A program made the position numbers and the translations under genes. The notes below the pieces were generated by a model. It was not told where the DNA came from. It was given only the letters and a program-made list of their open reading frames with translations, and did not search any database. Positions 12,501-22,471 of a stretch of DNA of 64,000 bases are shown in pieces. The stretch's first letter is position 1, and each line of letters opens with the position of its first letter. Source of the DNA: Diaporthe sp. PMI_573 (lineage: Eukaryota > Ascomycota > Sordariomycetes > Diaporthales > Diaporthaceae); NCBI GenBank assembly GCA_021399435.1, contig JAJTUP010000022.1:496001-560000 (forward strand). The letters are read 5' to 3'.

Positions 12501-14491
12501 CTTTCAGTGTCTGAGACAACTTTCTGCAGATCTTTTACTGCGAACTGACTGACCGGGGGAGTTTCTGGAGGACATTCTTCTTGAATGGCCCAAATTAGGC
12601 AATATGGAGAATCAGCACGGCATCTCTATGCAGCAAGACCGTGGTCAACGTGGGACCATACACACATAGGGCGCCGCATCGATGTCAGCAACCATCACAT
12701 CGGAGAGAGATGTTGCACGTATCTCACTCGCTCTACGGAACCGTGCAGAATCTAGTCATTCAATGGCGTTTTGTGCTGGAACACGAGCTCGTCAAGGGAT
12801 GCTGGTTCATAAAGTCTTTGGCGATAGCGTGCCCTGGTGCAAGTATCACTATGTATGCCCAACTCTCGAGCCATCTGTTGTGGGTGTGGATCTCTGTCTG
12901 AAAACTGGACACAGCATTGGGTAAGTCTTCGCTATGCGGTACTCCGAGAGCGATCTTGTGTCCGTAGGGGACGGTTTTTGGGATTATCTCCACGTCCTGG
13001 CGCTGATGGGTCCCGAAGTCTGTGTGACCTCGCGTCTGGAGAAACCCAGCCATTCACTCACACCAGGTAGCCACCATCGAACTGCGGCAGTCCTGACAAG
13101 TGTCTATGGCCTCACCCCTACCCCTATTTCGCAAAAGGGACTGGCGCGCTGCGAGCGTCTGCAGGAGAAGGAGTGCCTACGAGAAAGGAAGTGGGTGTGG
13201 CCGCCTAGCCTGTGCCGCACTTGTGCGCGGAGTATTCCTTGCAGGCAACCGCACGCCGTGCTCCCAGAAGCCAGCCATCTTGGGATTTTGCCCACGCAGC
13301 TAAGGGCTGAAACCGAGGCGTGCAGAAGGCACAGCGCTGCTGTCCAAATGCCGGTCCCGGCCTGACCATAGCAGGTCTCCTCTCACGCAAGCGGACCTGC
13401 AAGGCAGAGCCGTCGACGTATTTTGTAATTGTGGGCGTCAGGGACGCCCGTGCCTGTGGAACCCACAACCTCAGCATGCTCGCCCCGCAAGTAGCATAGC
13501 ATATCGGCATCGCCCCGATGTCCCTCGGCACCAGGGCGATCCTTTCCTCACCCCGAATATCAAATTACCCTGTGTGTTCGAGCAGCTGGCATTTGGGCCC
13601 TGGAACATCGGCCGCCTAGCCCGTCCGCTGCAGATCCCACAAATATCTCTGTGCAGTTGGACGACCTTCCTCCTCGAGTAGCATTTCTCAACTCACGAGC
13701 GTGCTTAGCTTGGGGGGAGGGGCAGGCTAGGACGCCTGGATTGTGTGAGCATCACCTCGCTGTCAAGAGCAGGCAATCCAAGTCCCAAAACTGCATGCCG
13801 GGTGCTATGTCATCATCGTCCATCGACATATGCCGCACTGCTCGTCGACGTGGAGATACAAGCTTTTGTGCGAGCGCGTACAGGACTCCAAGCCAGCCTC
13901 CATGCAGGACCTTGGTGATAGTCACCGAGCCCCCGCGCGCTGATGCGTTGGTCGATCCGGTGAGGACTACCCGGTCGGTCCCCTATCCGACTCCCACCCC
14001 ATAGCGACCTGCCTCATCCGCAAGGGTGCAGGTCTGTGGAGGGAGGCTGGGGGGATGTGGGTGGCAGCCGCCTCGCACTCGCTATGCGATGGCAAGGTAC
14101 CCTTTTTGCGTGGGGAAAGGCAGACATGCGGTCGTGGGGCTTGGGAGAATGTGTCTGTTTGATGGGTGGGTTGCAGCCGCGAAGGTTTGCTGCTGCAGGA
14201 GGCGAAGGCCCAGAAGGCATCCAGGAGAGCAGGTTGCGTCGTGGGAAGGGACACCTACGTGCCTGGAGTGTACATAGGACGTGTGGTAGAGAGACATAGA
14301 GGGAAGGAAAGGGGAGCAGAGTCCCTCTCCCGACGAGTTTTGGAAATTTCAGTTAATCGAGACGAGGATATGGGTTACGTCGAGTTGGGTTCTGGAGCTG
14401 GTTGTTCCCGGGGGTTAAATTTTTGTCAGTCTCGATTTGCGATGTCCAAGACGTGATGGGGCTAAGGCTTGCCCACAGTGTAGAAGACCAA

Positions 14492-14582
14492 AGGATATCG
14501 CCTTATGTGTAGCACACTTATCCTGTCTCATTACGTCCTGGGCAGTGGTGTTAGTGGTGGGTTGGACCGTATCTCAAATCAA
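14492..14582 (+). repeat. Inverted repeat, left copy
   Basis: Matches the reverse complement of 15987-16093. Shared blocks include TTACGTCCTGGGCAGTGGTG and GGTTGGACCGTATCTCAAAT. The inner edge, after AATCAA, is sharp in both copies; the outer edge fades. This copy lacks about 9-12 bp of the GGT-rich middle present in the other copy. Confidence 0.8.
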
Positions 14583-15986
14583 GGGAGCCTTGCTATACTG
14601 GACTGACGTCGTGCACAACCGCCTCCCCTACAGGTGGATGCGCAAAACGAGCGGGCTTGGTCCTTCGCGTCCTATAGAACAAATCCATGCAGAACACATC
14701 ATTGCCGCAAAGCCAACTGACACCTGCAGCTAAAATTGAATCCCCCAACTGAATGCCGCCCATCTTGGCTGCGGAACCAACGTTCACCAGAATAAAGCCC
14801 TGCATGTGCCGATCTCAGAGGTATCACCAAAGAAAGGCACGGACGGCTCAAGTCCACCCTCCTGATTCGCGACTCCCACCAACAATTATGCATAAAATAC
14901 GGTGCCAGCTCGCCTGCCCTCCTGCTGTTGCCGCCTGCGCATCCTGGGACCGCCGCCGAGACCAGTCCAACCACCCCAGCCCGCAGGAGACAAGGCAGGA
15001 CATTGGGACCACCATCACGGGCACAGCTGTAGGCTCCCACGTATCCACTCTCGTACATAAATACATACGTTCCACTCACACGTAAAACTCCTGCAAGCAC
15101 CCACACGCAACCCACACACATGCGCTGCTGCTGCTGCGGCGGCGGACAGGGCATGGAGATGCCCACCCGCATCGGAGCCGACGCACGAAAGGGGAAATTT
15201 ACAAGAACAAGAGAATGACAGCAGCAACGCAAGGGTGGCCGGCGCTTGCATGTGATAGGCCGGCCGGCCGGCCGTCCGGGGGGTTGGGCGCAGGCAGCGA
15301 AGGAGTCATTGTCATGTCAGTTAGTACAGTCTATACATCACATTTATTACACTACCAGACTACCCATGCAGAGAAGGCGAAGGGAAGGAAGGGGGCCTGA
15401 CATTATGCACTGATCTGCAACGCGAAATGCGATACCACTCACACCTCTTTTCCGCTTTCCCTAACATCAATCACCCTTGAATAAAAGGTTGCGTGCTTTT
15501 GATGCTTCTCCCGTGTTCGTCAAGGAGGGGAGAGGTCTATACGGGTTGCGAGGGTGTGAGATATTGGTAGAGCTCGGGCGAGTGTCTGAGTAGAGGGTTA
15601 AATCGGAAAAACATGGGGTTGAGGGAGGTCACCTTCGGTCCGGGGCCGGGACTTCATCCCTGGCAGGTGTGGGAGGGGCCGTCGCGGATGGGGGGTGGTT
15701 TGTGACGTCCTTGGAGGGCGAAGACAACAACAATTCAGAGGTAATTCCCGTTGTCTTTGAAACCCCCCTGCAAAGCACCGCTGTGGCTGTGGACGCGGGA
15801 GAAAGGGGGTCGCGCTTCTGGAACCGCAACACGTACTACACGTGAATCGTGTGTTTGCTGGTTGCCGAGGCTTTAGTTGGCACATGCTACTGAGACTATT
15901 CTGGAGGATACAAAGAAAGATCAAGTATGTGAGACTGACTGGTGATCCCTGTGGCCCCGTACGCGATGGGACACAACATTTGAAGG

Positions 15987-16093
15987 TTGATTTGAGATAC
16001 GGTCCAACCCACCACCACTACCACCACTGCCACCACTGCCCAGGACGTAACATACTCGAGACAGGCGAAGTGCAACACATAGGATGAGATCCT
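15987..16093 (-). repeat. Inverted repeat, right copy
   Basis: Opposite-orientation partner of 14492-14582, with an expanded GGT/GGC-rich middle. The two copies enclose about 1.4 kb. No terminal dinucleotide signature or target-site duplication is evident, so assignment to a transposon class is not possible by eye. Confidence 0.8.
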
Positions 16094-16544
16094 CTGATTT
16101 GATTTCTAGTGGACAGCTTTGGTATCATTCTCTTTCCTTTCTCCCTGTGTCCCTCCGTCCCTACCCGTCCTTACACGCAGGCAGATTAATTACCCCCCAA
16201 AAAAAGGTGACAACGGGGAGGCAAACTGCCCACCCGGTTGCCACCTCAAGACTAGACTAAAAATGAATGCATATAGGGTCGTAACGTGTCCCACGTTCAC
16301 TCATTGCTTCTGAGAGCCTCGGCGCAAGTGCCGACCCACGATTCGTCAAAGCTTCGTTTCGACAGGTCTCGTCCCAGGCACGACATGCCTGGCCAATATG
16401 CACAAGACAAAGATCAGCTCGTGTCACTCTGTCGCCTCTCATCATGGGGGAGCAAGCAACGGAGGACATGCGTCACCCAGCCCCTTGGTCCCATCTCCCC
16501 CACGCGTGAGGGCGCATAGGACGAAGGCCCCACCGCGGTGCGTC

Positions 16545-17320
16545 TTACTCCTTGTTGTTGAGCTGCTCGAGGATGGGCTTCTCCAGACTCTCGGGCTTGG
16601 TGGTGGAGGCCCAGCGGCCCTTGACCTTGCCGTCGCGGCCGATGAGGAACTTCTCGAAGTTCCACTTGATCCTCTTCAGGCCCATGAGCCCAGGCTGCTC
16701 GTTCTTGAGCCACTCGTAGAGTGGGTCGGCCTTATCGCCGTTGACGTCGATCTTGCCAAGGACCGGGAAGCTCACGCCATAGTTGACCTGGCAGAAGCTC
16801 TGGATCTCCTCGTTGGAGCCGGGGTCCTGGCCACCGAACTGGTTGCAGGGGAAGCCAAGAATGACAAAGTCGTCAGGGTGCTTCTCCTTGAGGCCCTTGT
16901 AGAGCTTCTCGAGGCCCTCGAACTGGGGGGTGAAGCCGCACTTGGAGGCGGTGTTGACGACCAGAACGACCTTGCCCTTGTACTCCTCAAGGGGCTTGAC
17001 CTCGCCGCGCTCTGTGGGTGGGGGTCACAGATTGTTAGCCATGCTCTTTTGCCACTGCTAGGATGGTGTTTGCCGCGGTGGTAGTGGTGATGCACCACAC
17101 AGTGCAATCAAGGACAGAAAGGGCAGTTGAGTGTGCTGGGCGGCGCGCGAAGTTCAAATAGGGAAGGAAGACGGCATTTGTGCATGCAGACGCCATGGGC
17201 GCAGCAAGATGTGCGTTGCGCTTATGCGAGGGCGACGGCTACATGGGGGAGCATAAGGGTGAGTTGGCATAGCTTACTGTCGACGGGCTTGAAGTCATAG
17301 AAGCTTGTTGCGGATGCCAT
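16545..17320 (-). CDS. Glutathione peroxidase-like thiol peroxidase (Gpx3/Hyr1 type)
   Basis: Peroxidase of 169 residues that reduces hydroperoxides, in this family usually with thioredoxin as donor; yeast Gpx3 also senses peroxide for the Yap1 regulator. Exon 1 is 17320-17278 (14 codons plus one base, donor GTAAGC); exon 2 is 17011-16545 (acceptor CACAG). The peroxidatic cysteine is C39 in NTASKCGFTP, the catalytic Gln is Q72 in GFPCNQFG, and Trp/Asn are W131/N132 in KWNFEKFL. C88 in SFCQVNYG aligns with the resolving cysteine (Cys82) of yeast Gpx3, so this is an atypical 2-Cys enzyme with Cys, not selenocysteine. The intron of 266 bp is the second longest in the window and sits right behind a tiny first exon, a common fungal arrangement. 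The reading frame stays open upstream of M1 but has no targeting-like sequence, so M1 at 17320 is preferred. Divergent from the FAD oxidoreductase gene 1.4 kb away. Confidence 0.94.
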
Positions 17321-18748
17321 GGTTGCGAATGGCGATTGTGCGATGCAGAGGGTAGATGGTGTCGGACGCAAGGGGGATCTTGGTCGCAGTGGGAAGGTGG
17401 TGGTTGATGAAACTGCAGGAGGTTGTTGACGTTGGCGTTGACTTTGACGTTGAAGGTGGTGATGATGACTATGAAGATGTCGGAGGTGGCGGCTGCGCGC
17501 AACCGGAGCAGCGGGGTGGAAGACGCAATCGGTATTTGTAAGGGCAGGGCCTGGCCCAGGGACGCGCCGCCTCAGCCCAAGCCTGGCTGCAACAGGGCAG
17601 GGATTGTACGACGGTGGCATTGGGTGATGGAAGGCTCGGGAGGGTTTGGGAGGCGGGAGATGTGAGATGAGGGGCCAAATTCGAGATGGGACGGCGATGG
17701 ATTTGGGTTTCAGTCCAGTGCCCCACCTGGCCCTGCCTGCGCTGCTCGTTGGGGGGCTGTTTGCTGCCGCCTCGATCCCTCTCCAGGTGCTGTGCCTCCT
17801 GTTGGTGATGCTCTGGATCCTCCCCGTCTGCTGCTGACAGGAATGCTGTGAGTCGTGACTGTGTATGGCCTCGAAACGGGGCACAGCTCACAATCAACCT
17901 CGGCACGGCCCTGCACGTTAGCCCCAACGGGTCAAGCCTCTGCAGGTTCTGATTCAGGTTTTGTTCCTGTCGTGGAGGCATTCTGGGCTGGGCTACGGAA
18001 ATAGCAATTCAACCGACCCCGAAAAAGAGATGCAACAATCTATCCGCGGTGGAGATCATCTGCTGTGTACCGCTGCTTGGTCGAGCCCGAGAGCTGGACG
18101 TTGCAGATACGTTTCAACGTCATGCAGAGTCCAGCTCGCACACACCAGTAGCAAAGAGGCTCCAGCTTGGTGGAGGGAAAGACAGGAACGGTTGGGGTAG
18201 GTCCGGACTTGTGTGCCTGTCTGAGGGGTCCAGTGCGTGCAGATCGTGTCAAGCTCGAGCTACCCCGCCACAGATGCGATAAGGTACCTACGGTGGGTTG
18301 CGATAAGGAGGGCCAAGCCAGCCAGCGCGGACAACTCCCCCCCCCCCCACTGGCCTGAGCACCCGAGATTGCCCTGTGCTGGCTGGTATTCACAAAGGGA
18401 ATGAACGGGATGGATGTAGCCTCATCCATGATGCTTGCAATGCTTTCACGAGAAGGACAATAGCACAGTCCGACATAGCTTCTGGCAGCCTCAACGGCCT
18501 CTGCCTCTGCCCCTAGCTCTTGCTCCATTCTCCTCGGCTCCACCACCCTGCAAACCAGTCTTTCTGGACCCATCCCAGCAATTGATGCTGATGCAGAGAG
18601 ACCGCCACAACACTGCAACTGCTCAAGCCAGACCCGGCCTCAGAGCGTATACTCCCCTGTCATCCAATTAAACCCTTTGTTCAGGGACTGGTAGAATCTG
18701 GACATTGTTTGAGGTCGAGATCAGGGCCAGGCCTCGGACCAGATCACA
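17321..18748. other. Shared intergenic region between divergent genes
   Basis: About 1.4 kb between the start codons of the peroxidase gene (-) and the FAD oxidoreductase gene (+). It must carry both promoters and 5' UTRs. There is a 10-C run near 18340. I see no additional gene. Confidence 0.6.
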
Positions 18749-20563
18749 ATGGAAACACAACAGAAAAGGAATATAGTCATCATAGGTATGTGTCACCTTT
18801 CCCTGACTCTCTAGCTACCAACTCAAATCGACCGTCCCAATATAAGCTCCCCTTAGCCACCAGTAGTCGCGTTCAACCGTTGCAATCTATCTGTCCGTCG
18901 CCCATGTACCCTTCCCCCAAATCCTTGCAACCAGTTTTTCCATCCAAATCCCACCAAACATCCCCTGTACACATACCATACATGTATCGTCTGCACCGTC
19001 ATGAGCTGCTACTATTTTGGAGTCTCGCTTCACCGTTGCTCCGAGGCTGATATGAAGAACGACTAGGTGGCGGTGTTATCGGTTCTACCACTGCCTATTT
19101 CTTGACACGCCACCCCAAGTTCAACCCTTCTCTGCATAAGGTCACACTCTTGGAGGCAACCTCCATCGCATCTGGTGCATCTGGCAAGGCCGGCGGCCTG
19201 CTGGGACTGTGGGCCTACCCAGAATGCCTCGTCCCTCTGTCCTACCGGCTGCACCGTGAGCTGGCTGAAGAGCATGCCGGGGCTGAGAGATGGGGGTATC
19301 GTCGCCTGGGATGCGGGAGCATCGGCGCCGTCGTGCCCACCGCGAGTACCAAGTCACGGAAGGCAGCCAAGGAGTCGGCACGGGCAAAGGTGCCTGCAAC
19401 AAAACCTGGCATGAGCGCCCTAGAAGTGAACGGGAACACACATGGTGCGGCAGCAGATTCTGAATCACAACCAGCAGGAAGTTCTGACGGGAAGTTGGAG
19501 GATGGCGAGACCAAGGACGGTAAGCAGTGGGAGAAGCTCCCCAAACAGGATGAGGCCGCCGCATCGCTCCTCTCAGAATCTTCACTTCCCTCTGACTTGG
19601 ACTGGATGGATCCCACATTGGTACAGCACTACGAGCAAATGGGTCGCCCTGGTTTCACAGAAACGGCACAAGTACATCCCTTACACTTCACAACAGCCAT
19701 CGCCGAGCTCGCCCAGGCCGCAGGCGTCGAAATCCGCACGCAGGCCAAGGTGACCAAGATCAACTCCCCAGGGGGCCAGACAGACGGCGCCAAGACAGTC
19801 GAGTACGAGGACCGGCAACATGAGGGCGTCGCGAGGGTCATCGGCGGGGTAACGGACGTGATCGTTACCGCGGGGCCGTGGACGGGGACGCTCCTGCCCA
19901 GGAGCAAGGTAGAAGGCCTCCGCGCTCACAGCGTGGTATACGAGGCCGACGTCAGCCCGTACGCCGTCTTCACCGACATCCAGCTGCCCTCCGACTACGT
20001 GCCCGAGCACCGGGCGAGGCTGGGCCAGAAGCGCAAGCACAGGGGCAACGTCGACCCGGAGATCTACGCGCGGCCCTTTGGGGAGGTGTACGCATGCGGT
20101 GAGTCTAGAGCTAGAGCCCATACCGTACCACCTTCCTCATCTTCTTTCTCTCCTGAAGTGGTCAGGTCTCCCACGGCTGACACGGCGGGGGAACCGTCCA
20201 ATTCGAACAGGCGAGCCAGACAAGAACGTTCCCCTCCCCGAGACAGCCGACCAGGTGCAGTGCGACGATGCGCAGTGCGACGACCTGGCAGCCTACATCG
20301 CGACGGTGTCGCCCGCTCTGGCCGCCGCGCCTATCAAGGCCAGGCAGGCGTGCTACCTCCCGCGGCACATGCGCTTCGGCGACGAGCGGGCGCCGCTCAT
20401 CGGCCAGACCTCCACGCCTGGCGTCTGGGTCGCCGCGGGACATACGTGCTGGGGCATTCAGAACGGCCCAGCGACGGGGTACCTCGTCGCCGAGCTGCTG
20501 CTCGACGGGGCCGCCAGGAGCGCGGATATTGAGGCGCTGGACCCCAAGAAGTTTAAGGTCTAG
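18749..20563 (+). CDS. FAD-dependent oxidoreductase, DAO family, TDA3-like
   Basis: Protein of 473 residues in three exons: 18749-18785, 19067-20098 and 20211-20563, with introns of 281 and 112 bp (donors GTATGT and GTGAGT). Splicing reconstitutes the N-terminal dinucleotide fold NIVIIGGGVIGSTTAYFL, which the first intron interrupts after the first Gly base. SGASGKAGGLLGLWAYP and VPLSYRLHRELAEEH follow; this block resembles yeast Tda3, a putative oxidoreductase linked to late endosome-to-Golgi traffic (from memory of that protein). An internal Ser/Lys/Glu-rich insert (about residues 100-170) precedes the substrate domain; the C-terminal FAD-closing region contains TPGVWVAAGHTCWGIQNGPATG. The substrate is unknown. 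No signal peptide is seen, so cytosolic or peripheral membrane location is inferred. Family certain, orthology likely. Confidence 0.9.
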
Positions 20564-21484
20564 CGTCTCTTCTTTTCCTTGCCTGCCTTGGAGGTTGTTC
20601 TGAAAAACTCGAGTGGGAAAGGTATTGACAAACTCTGGGGGATCATCTACATGAGGCAGGTCTCCTTGTCTGTCTGCCTGCCTCACCCTGCTTTGAGGCT
20701 CAGGCTAAGCATGCAGGTAGGCATCATTGCTTGTGGATCGGCCCGGGAGGCGCCACGTTCAGCCCCGGCACGCCACTGTGCCTGTTGATCACCCGCCCAC
20801 TATACTGACCAGGGCGGACCAGGGGAGGAGGTCAGCCTGCCTGCGTGGGGTCAGTGAGCCCAGCCCGCCCCCGGGGGTGGCGGAATGAGATGGCGCGGTG
20901 GAACCGTGGCGTCCCGCGTTGACCACTTTGGGGGCATGCAAGCAGCTCACTCGCTCAATCGGTGGGGCAGACATGATCCAGGGGATCATATCGAAGGTCA
21001 TAATCATCATTGGAATTTCGAAGCTCGGCCTCATTGGCATGCGGGAAGTATTCCAGCCCTATTACCAGAAAAGGCGAGATGTGGGATCCGTTATTTATTT
21101 GTACATATATCATCTCATGACGTTCAAGCATGAAGTCCCGCCATGAATTGAGAAGCGTTGGTTCCAATATGGTGATGATAAAGCTTGATAGAGTTTTTGA
21201 TAAGCGTCTATATACATAATTCCCATCAACCTCCCGTACTAAGAAGAGCTCAAGGAAATATGCAAAGTCATGCAGATGAATGCTGAACGCCGTCCCGGAA
21301 AAAGGAGATCGCTTGAATCCAGCCCGAGCTGTGTAGTTTGCAGCTGTGGCTGGGTAGTAGCCGTCATACCATGCTTTTAGCCTTTTGTGCGGGCCGAGCC
21401 TTCTGTCAAGCCTCATGTCGATCCTCTTGTCTCACGTAAAACAGTGCCGTGATAAGCGGCCGAGGCATTCCTCACCCCGACCAC
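20564..21484. other. Intergenic between convergent genes
   Basis: Separates the ends of the TDA3-like gene (+) and the aldolase gene (-). The middle (about 21000-21250) is more AT-rich than its flanks. No gene recognised; 3' UTRs of both neighbours are expected here. Confidence 0.6.
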
Positions 21485-22471
21485 TCAGAGCGACTTCTCG
21501 ATCTCCATGGCCTCCTTAATGCCCTCCTCGATAGCAGACACCTTGACCTGGTCCAGCCTCCTGAGCGGCCTGCGGCCGTACCCGCCGTAGCCGAAGTAGC
21601 TCTGGATGGCCTGCTTGGTGCCGGGCACGGCCGCCTTAGTCAGGACCCAGTCGCACTTGGACAGCACCTTCTGCAGCTGCTCGGCCTCGTCCTTCTTGCC
21701 CTCGGCGTAGAGGTTCCACACGCGCGCGCACAGCTTGGGCATGACGTTGGCGCCGCCGGCGATGATGCCGCTGCCGCCCGAGATGAGGGTCTGCGCCGTG
21801 AAGTCGCACACGCCGCCGAAGGCCATGTAGCCGCTGCCCTGGGACCAGGGCGTCTTGGCCTTCGTGGCGAGGGCGACTCGCGTCAGCTTCCCGGTGTTGC
21901 CGCACGTGAACTTGGTGCCGACAATGTTGGGGTGCTGGGCGAGCTTGATGAGCAGGTCCGAGTCCATGTCGATGCCGGAGACCGCGCCTGGGTAGTTGTA
22001 GAGGATCAGAGGCAGCGGGGACTCGTCAGCCACGGCGATGAAGTAGTGGTACACGGCGTCCTCGTCCATCTGGTTGCGGAAGTATGAGGGGGGCAGGATG
22101 AGCACGTAGTCGCCGCCGGCCTTCTGGGACAGTCTGCACAGCTCGACGGTTCCTTTCACACTGCCTTCTGTGGCACCGACCACGACAGGGGTGTCCTTGA
22201 AGCCAGCCTCGTCCAGCGCCTCCCGTGTTGCTGCTGTCACGGCCAGCTTCTCCTCACGGGTGCAGTGGGCTGCCTCTCCGTTTGAGCCCATGACCACAAG
22301 GCCGACAAGACCGTCGCGGACGAGGCGCTGGGCGTGCTTCTTGATGACAGGGATATCGAGCTCCTCGGTCTCTGGGTTGAAGAAGGTCATGGTCGGGGCG
22401 TAGATGCCACAGGGCAGGTCCCTCCGGGAGGTCGTGTGGCCATTTGTAGTCATGATGGGCAAAGGAATCAA
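21485..22471 (-). CDS. DapA-family aldolase (dihydrodipicolinate synthase / 2-keto-3-deoxy sugar acid aldolase)
   Basis: Single-exon (beta/alpha)8-barrel class I aldolase of 328 residues, about the usual family length. The Schiff-base lysine is K187 in NIVGTKFTCGN and the conserved tyrosine is Y160 in LYNYPG; GSNGEA (62-67) corresponds to the phosphate/carboxylate loop that reads GTTGE in bacterial DapA. Fungi make lysine through alpha-aminoadipate, so a biosynthetic DapA role is not expected; fungal members cleave 2-keto-3-deoxy sugar acids (the L-threo-3-deoxy-hexulosonate aldolase of galacturonate catabolism) or 4-hydroxy-2-oxoglutarate. Which substrate applies cannot be decided from sequence. 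Met7 (22453) is an alternative start. A divergent sugar-type oxidoreductase starts 2.8 kb away, which fits catabolism but is inference. Confidence 0.9.
   Translation of the reverse strand: MIPLPIMTTNGHTTSRRDLPCGIYAPTMTFFNPETEELDIPVIKKHAQRLVRDGLVGLVVMGSNGEAAHCTREEKLAVTAATREALDEAGFKDTPVVVGATEGSVKGTVELCRLSQKAGGDYVLILPPSYFRNQMDEDAVYHYFIAVADESPLPLILYNYPGAVSGIDMDSDLLIKLAQHPNIVGTKFTCGNTGKLTRVALATKAKTPWSQGSGYMAFGGVCDFTAQTLISGGSGIIAGGANVMPKLCARVWNLYAEGKKDEAEQLQKVLSKCDWVLTKAAVPGTKQAIQSYFGYGGYGRRPLRRLDQVKVSAIEEGIKEAMEIEKSL

Larger units (their letters stand above)
4956..16544. other. Gene desert 1, about 11.6 kb
   Basis: No supported gene on either strand. Reading frames are short, overlap each other on both strands and have arbitrary composition without family motifs. 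The first few hundred bases next to 4955 are probably the promoter and 5' UTR of the Zn2Cys6 gene. Contents I can point to: a purine-rich tract at about 8937-8995, a nested palindrome at 8387-8428, a GTCTC microsatellite at 9479-9506, a T-rich tract near 12378-12412, and an inverted pair of about 100-bp repeats at 14492-14582 and 15987-16093. Small intron-rich genes or non-coding RNAs could be hidden here; expression data would be needed to see them. Confidence 0.6.

Noticed and set aside
14699..15232. 177-codon Cys/Gly/Val-rich minus-strand frame
   Set aside because: Driven by GGC/TGC simple sequence; no repeat spacing typical of small Cys-rich secreted proteins.
16398..17084. 228-codon Leu/Val/Glu-rich frame on the plus strand
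   Set aside because: Exact antisense of the peroxidase exon 2; Leu/Val richness is a by-product of complementary codons.
17222..17884. Upstream extension of the peroxidase frame to 17884 (-), as a longer or organelle-targeted form
   Set aside because: It would require reading through a good donor site (GTAAGC) and ends shortly after; the added N-terminus is His/Pro/Ser-rich and not a convincing targeting peptide.
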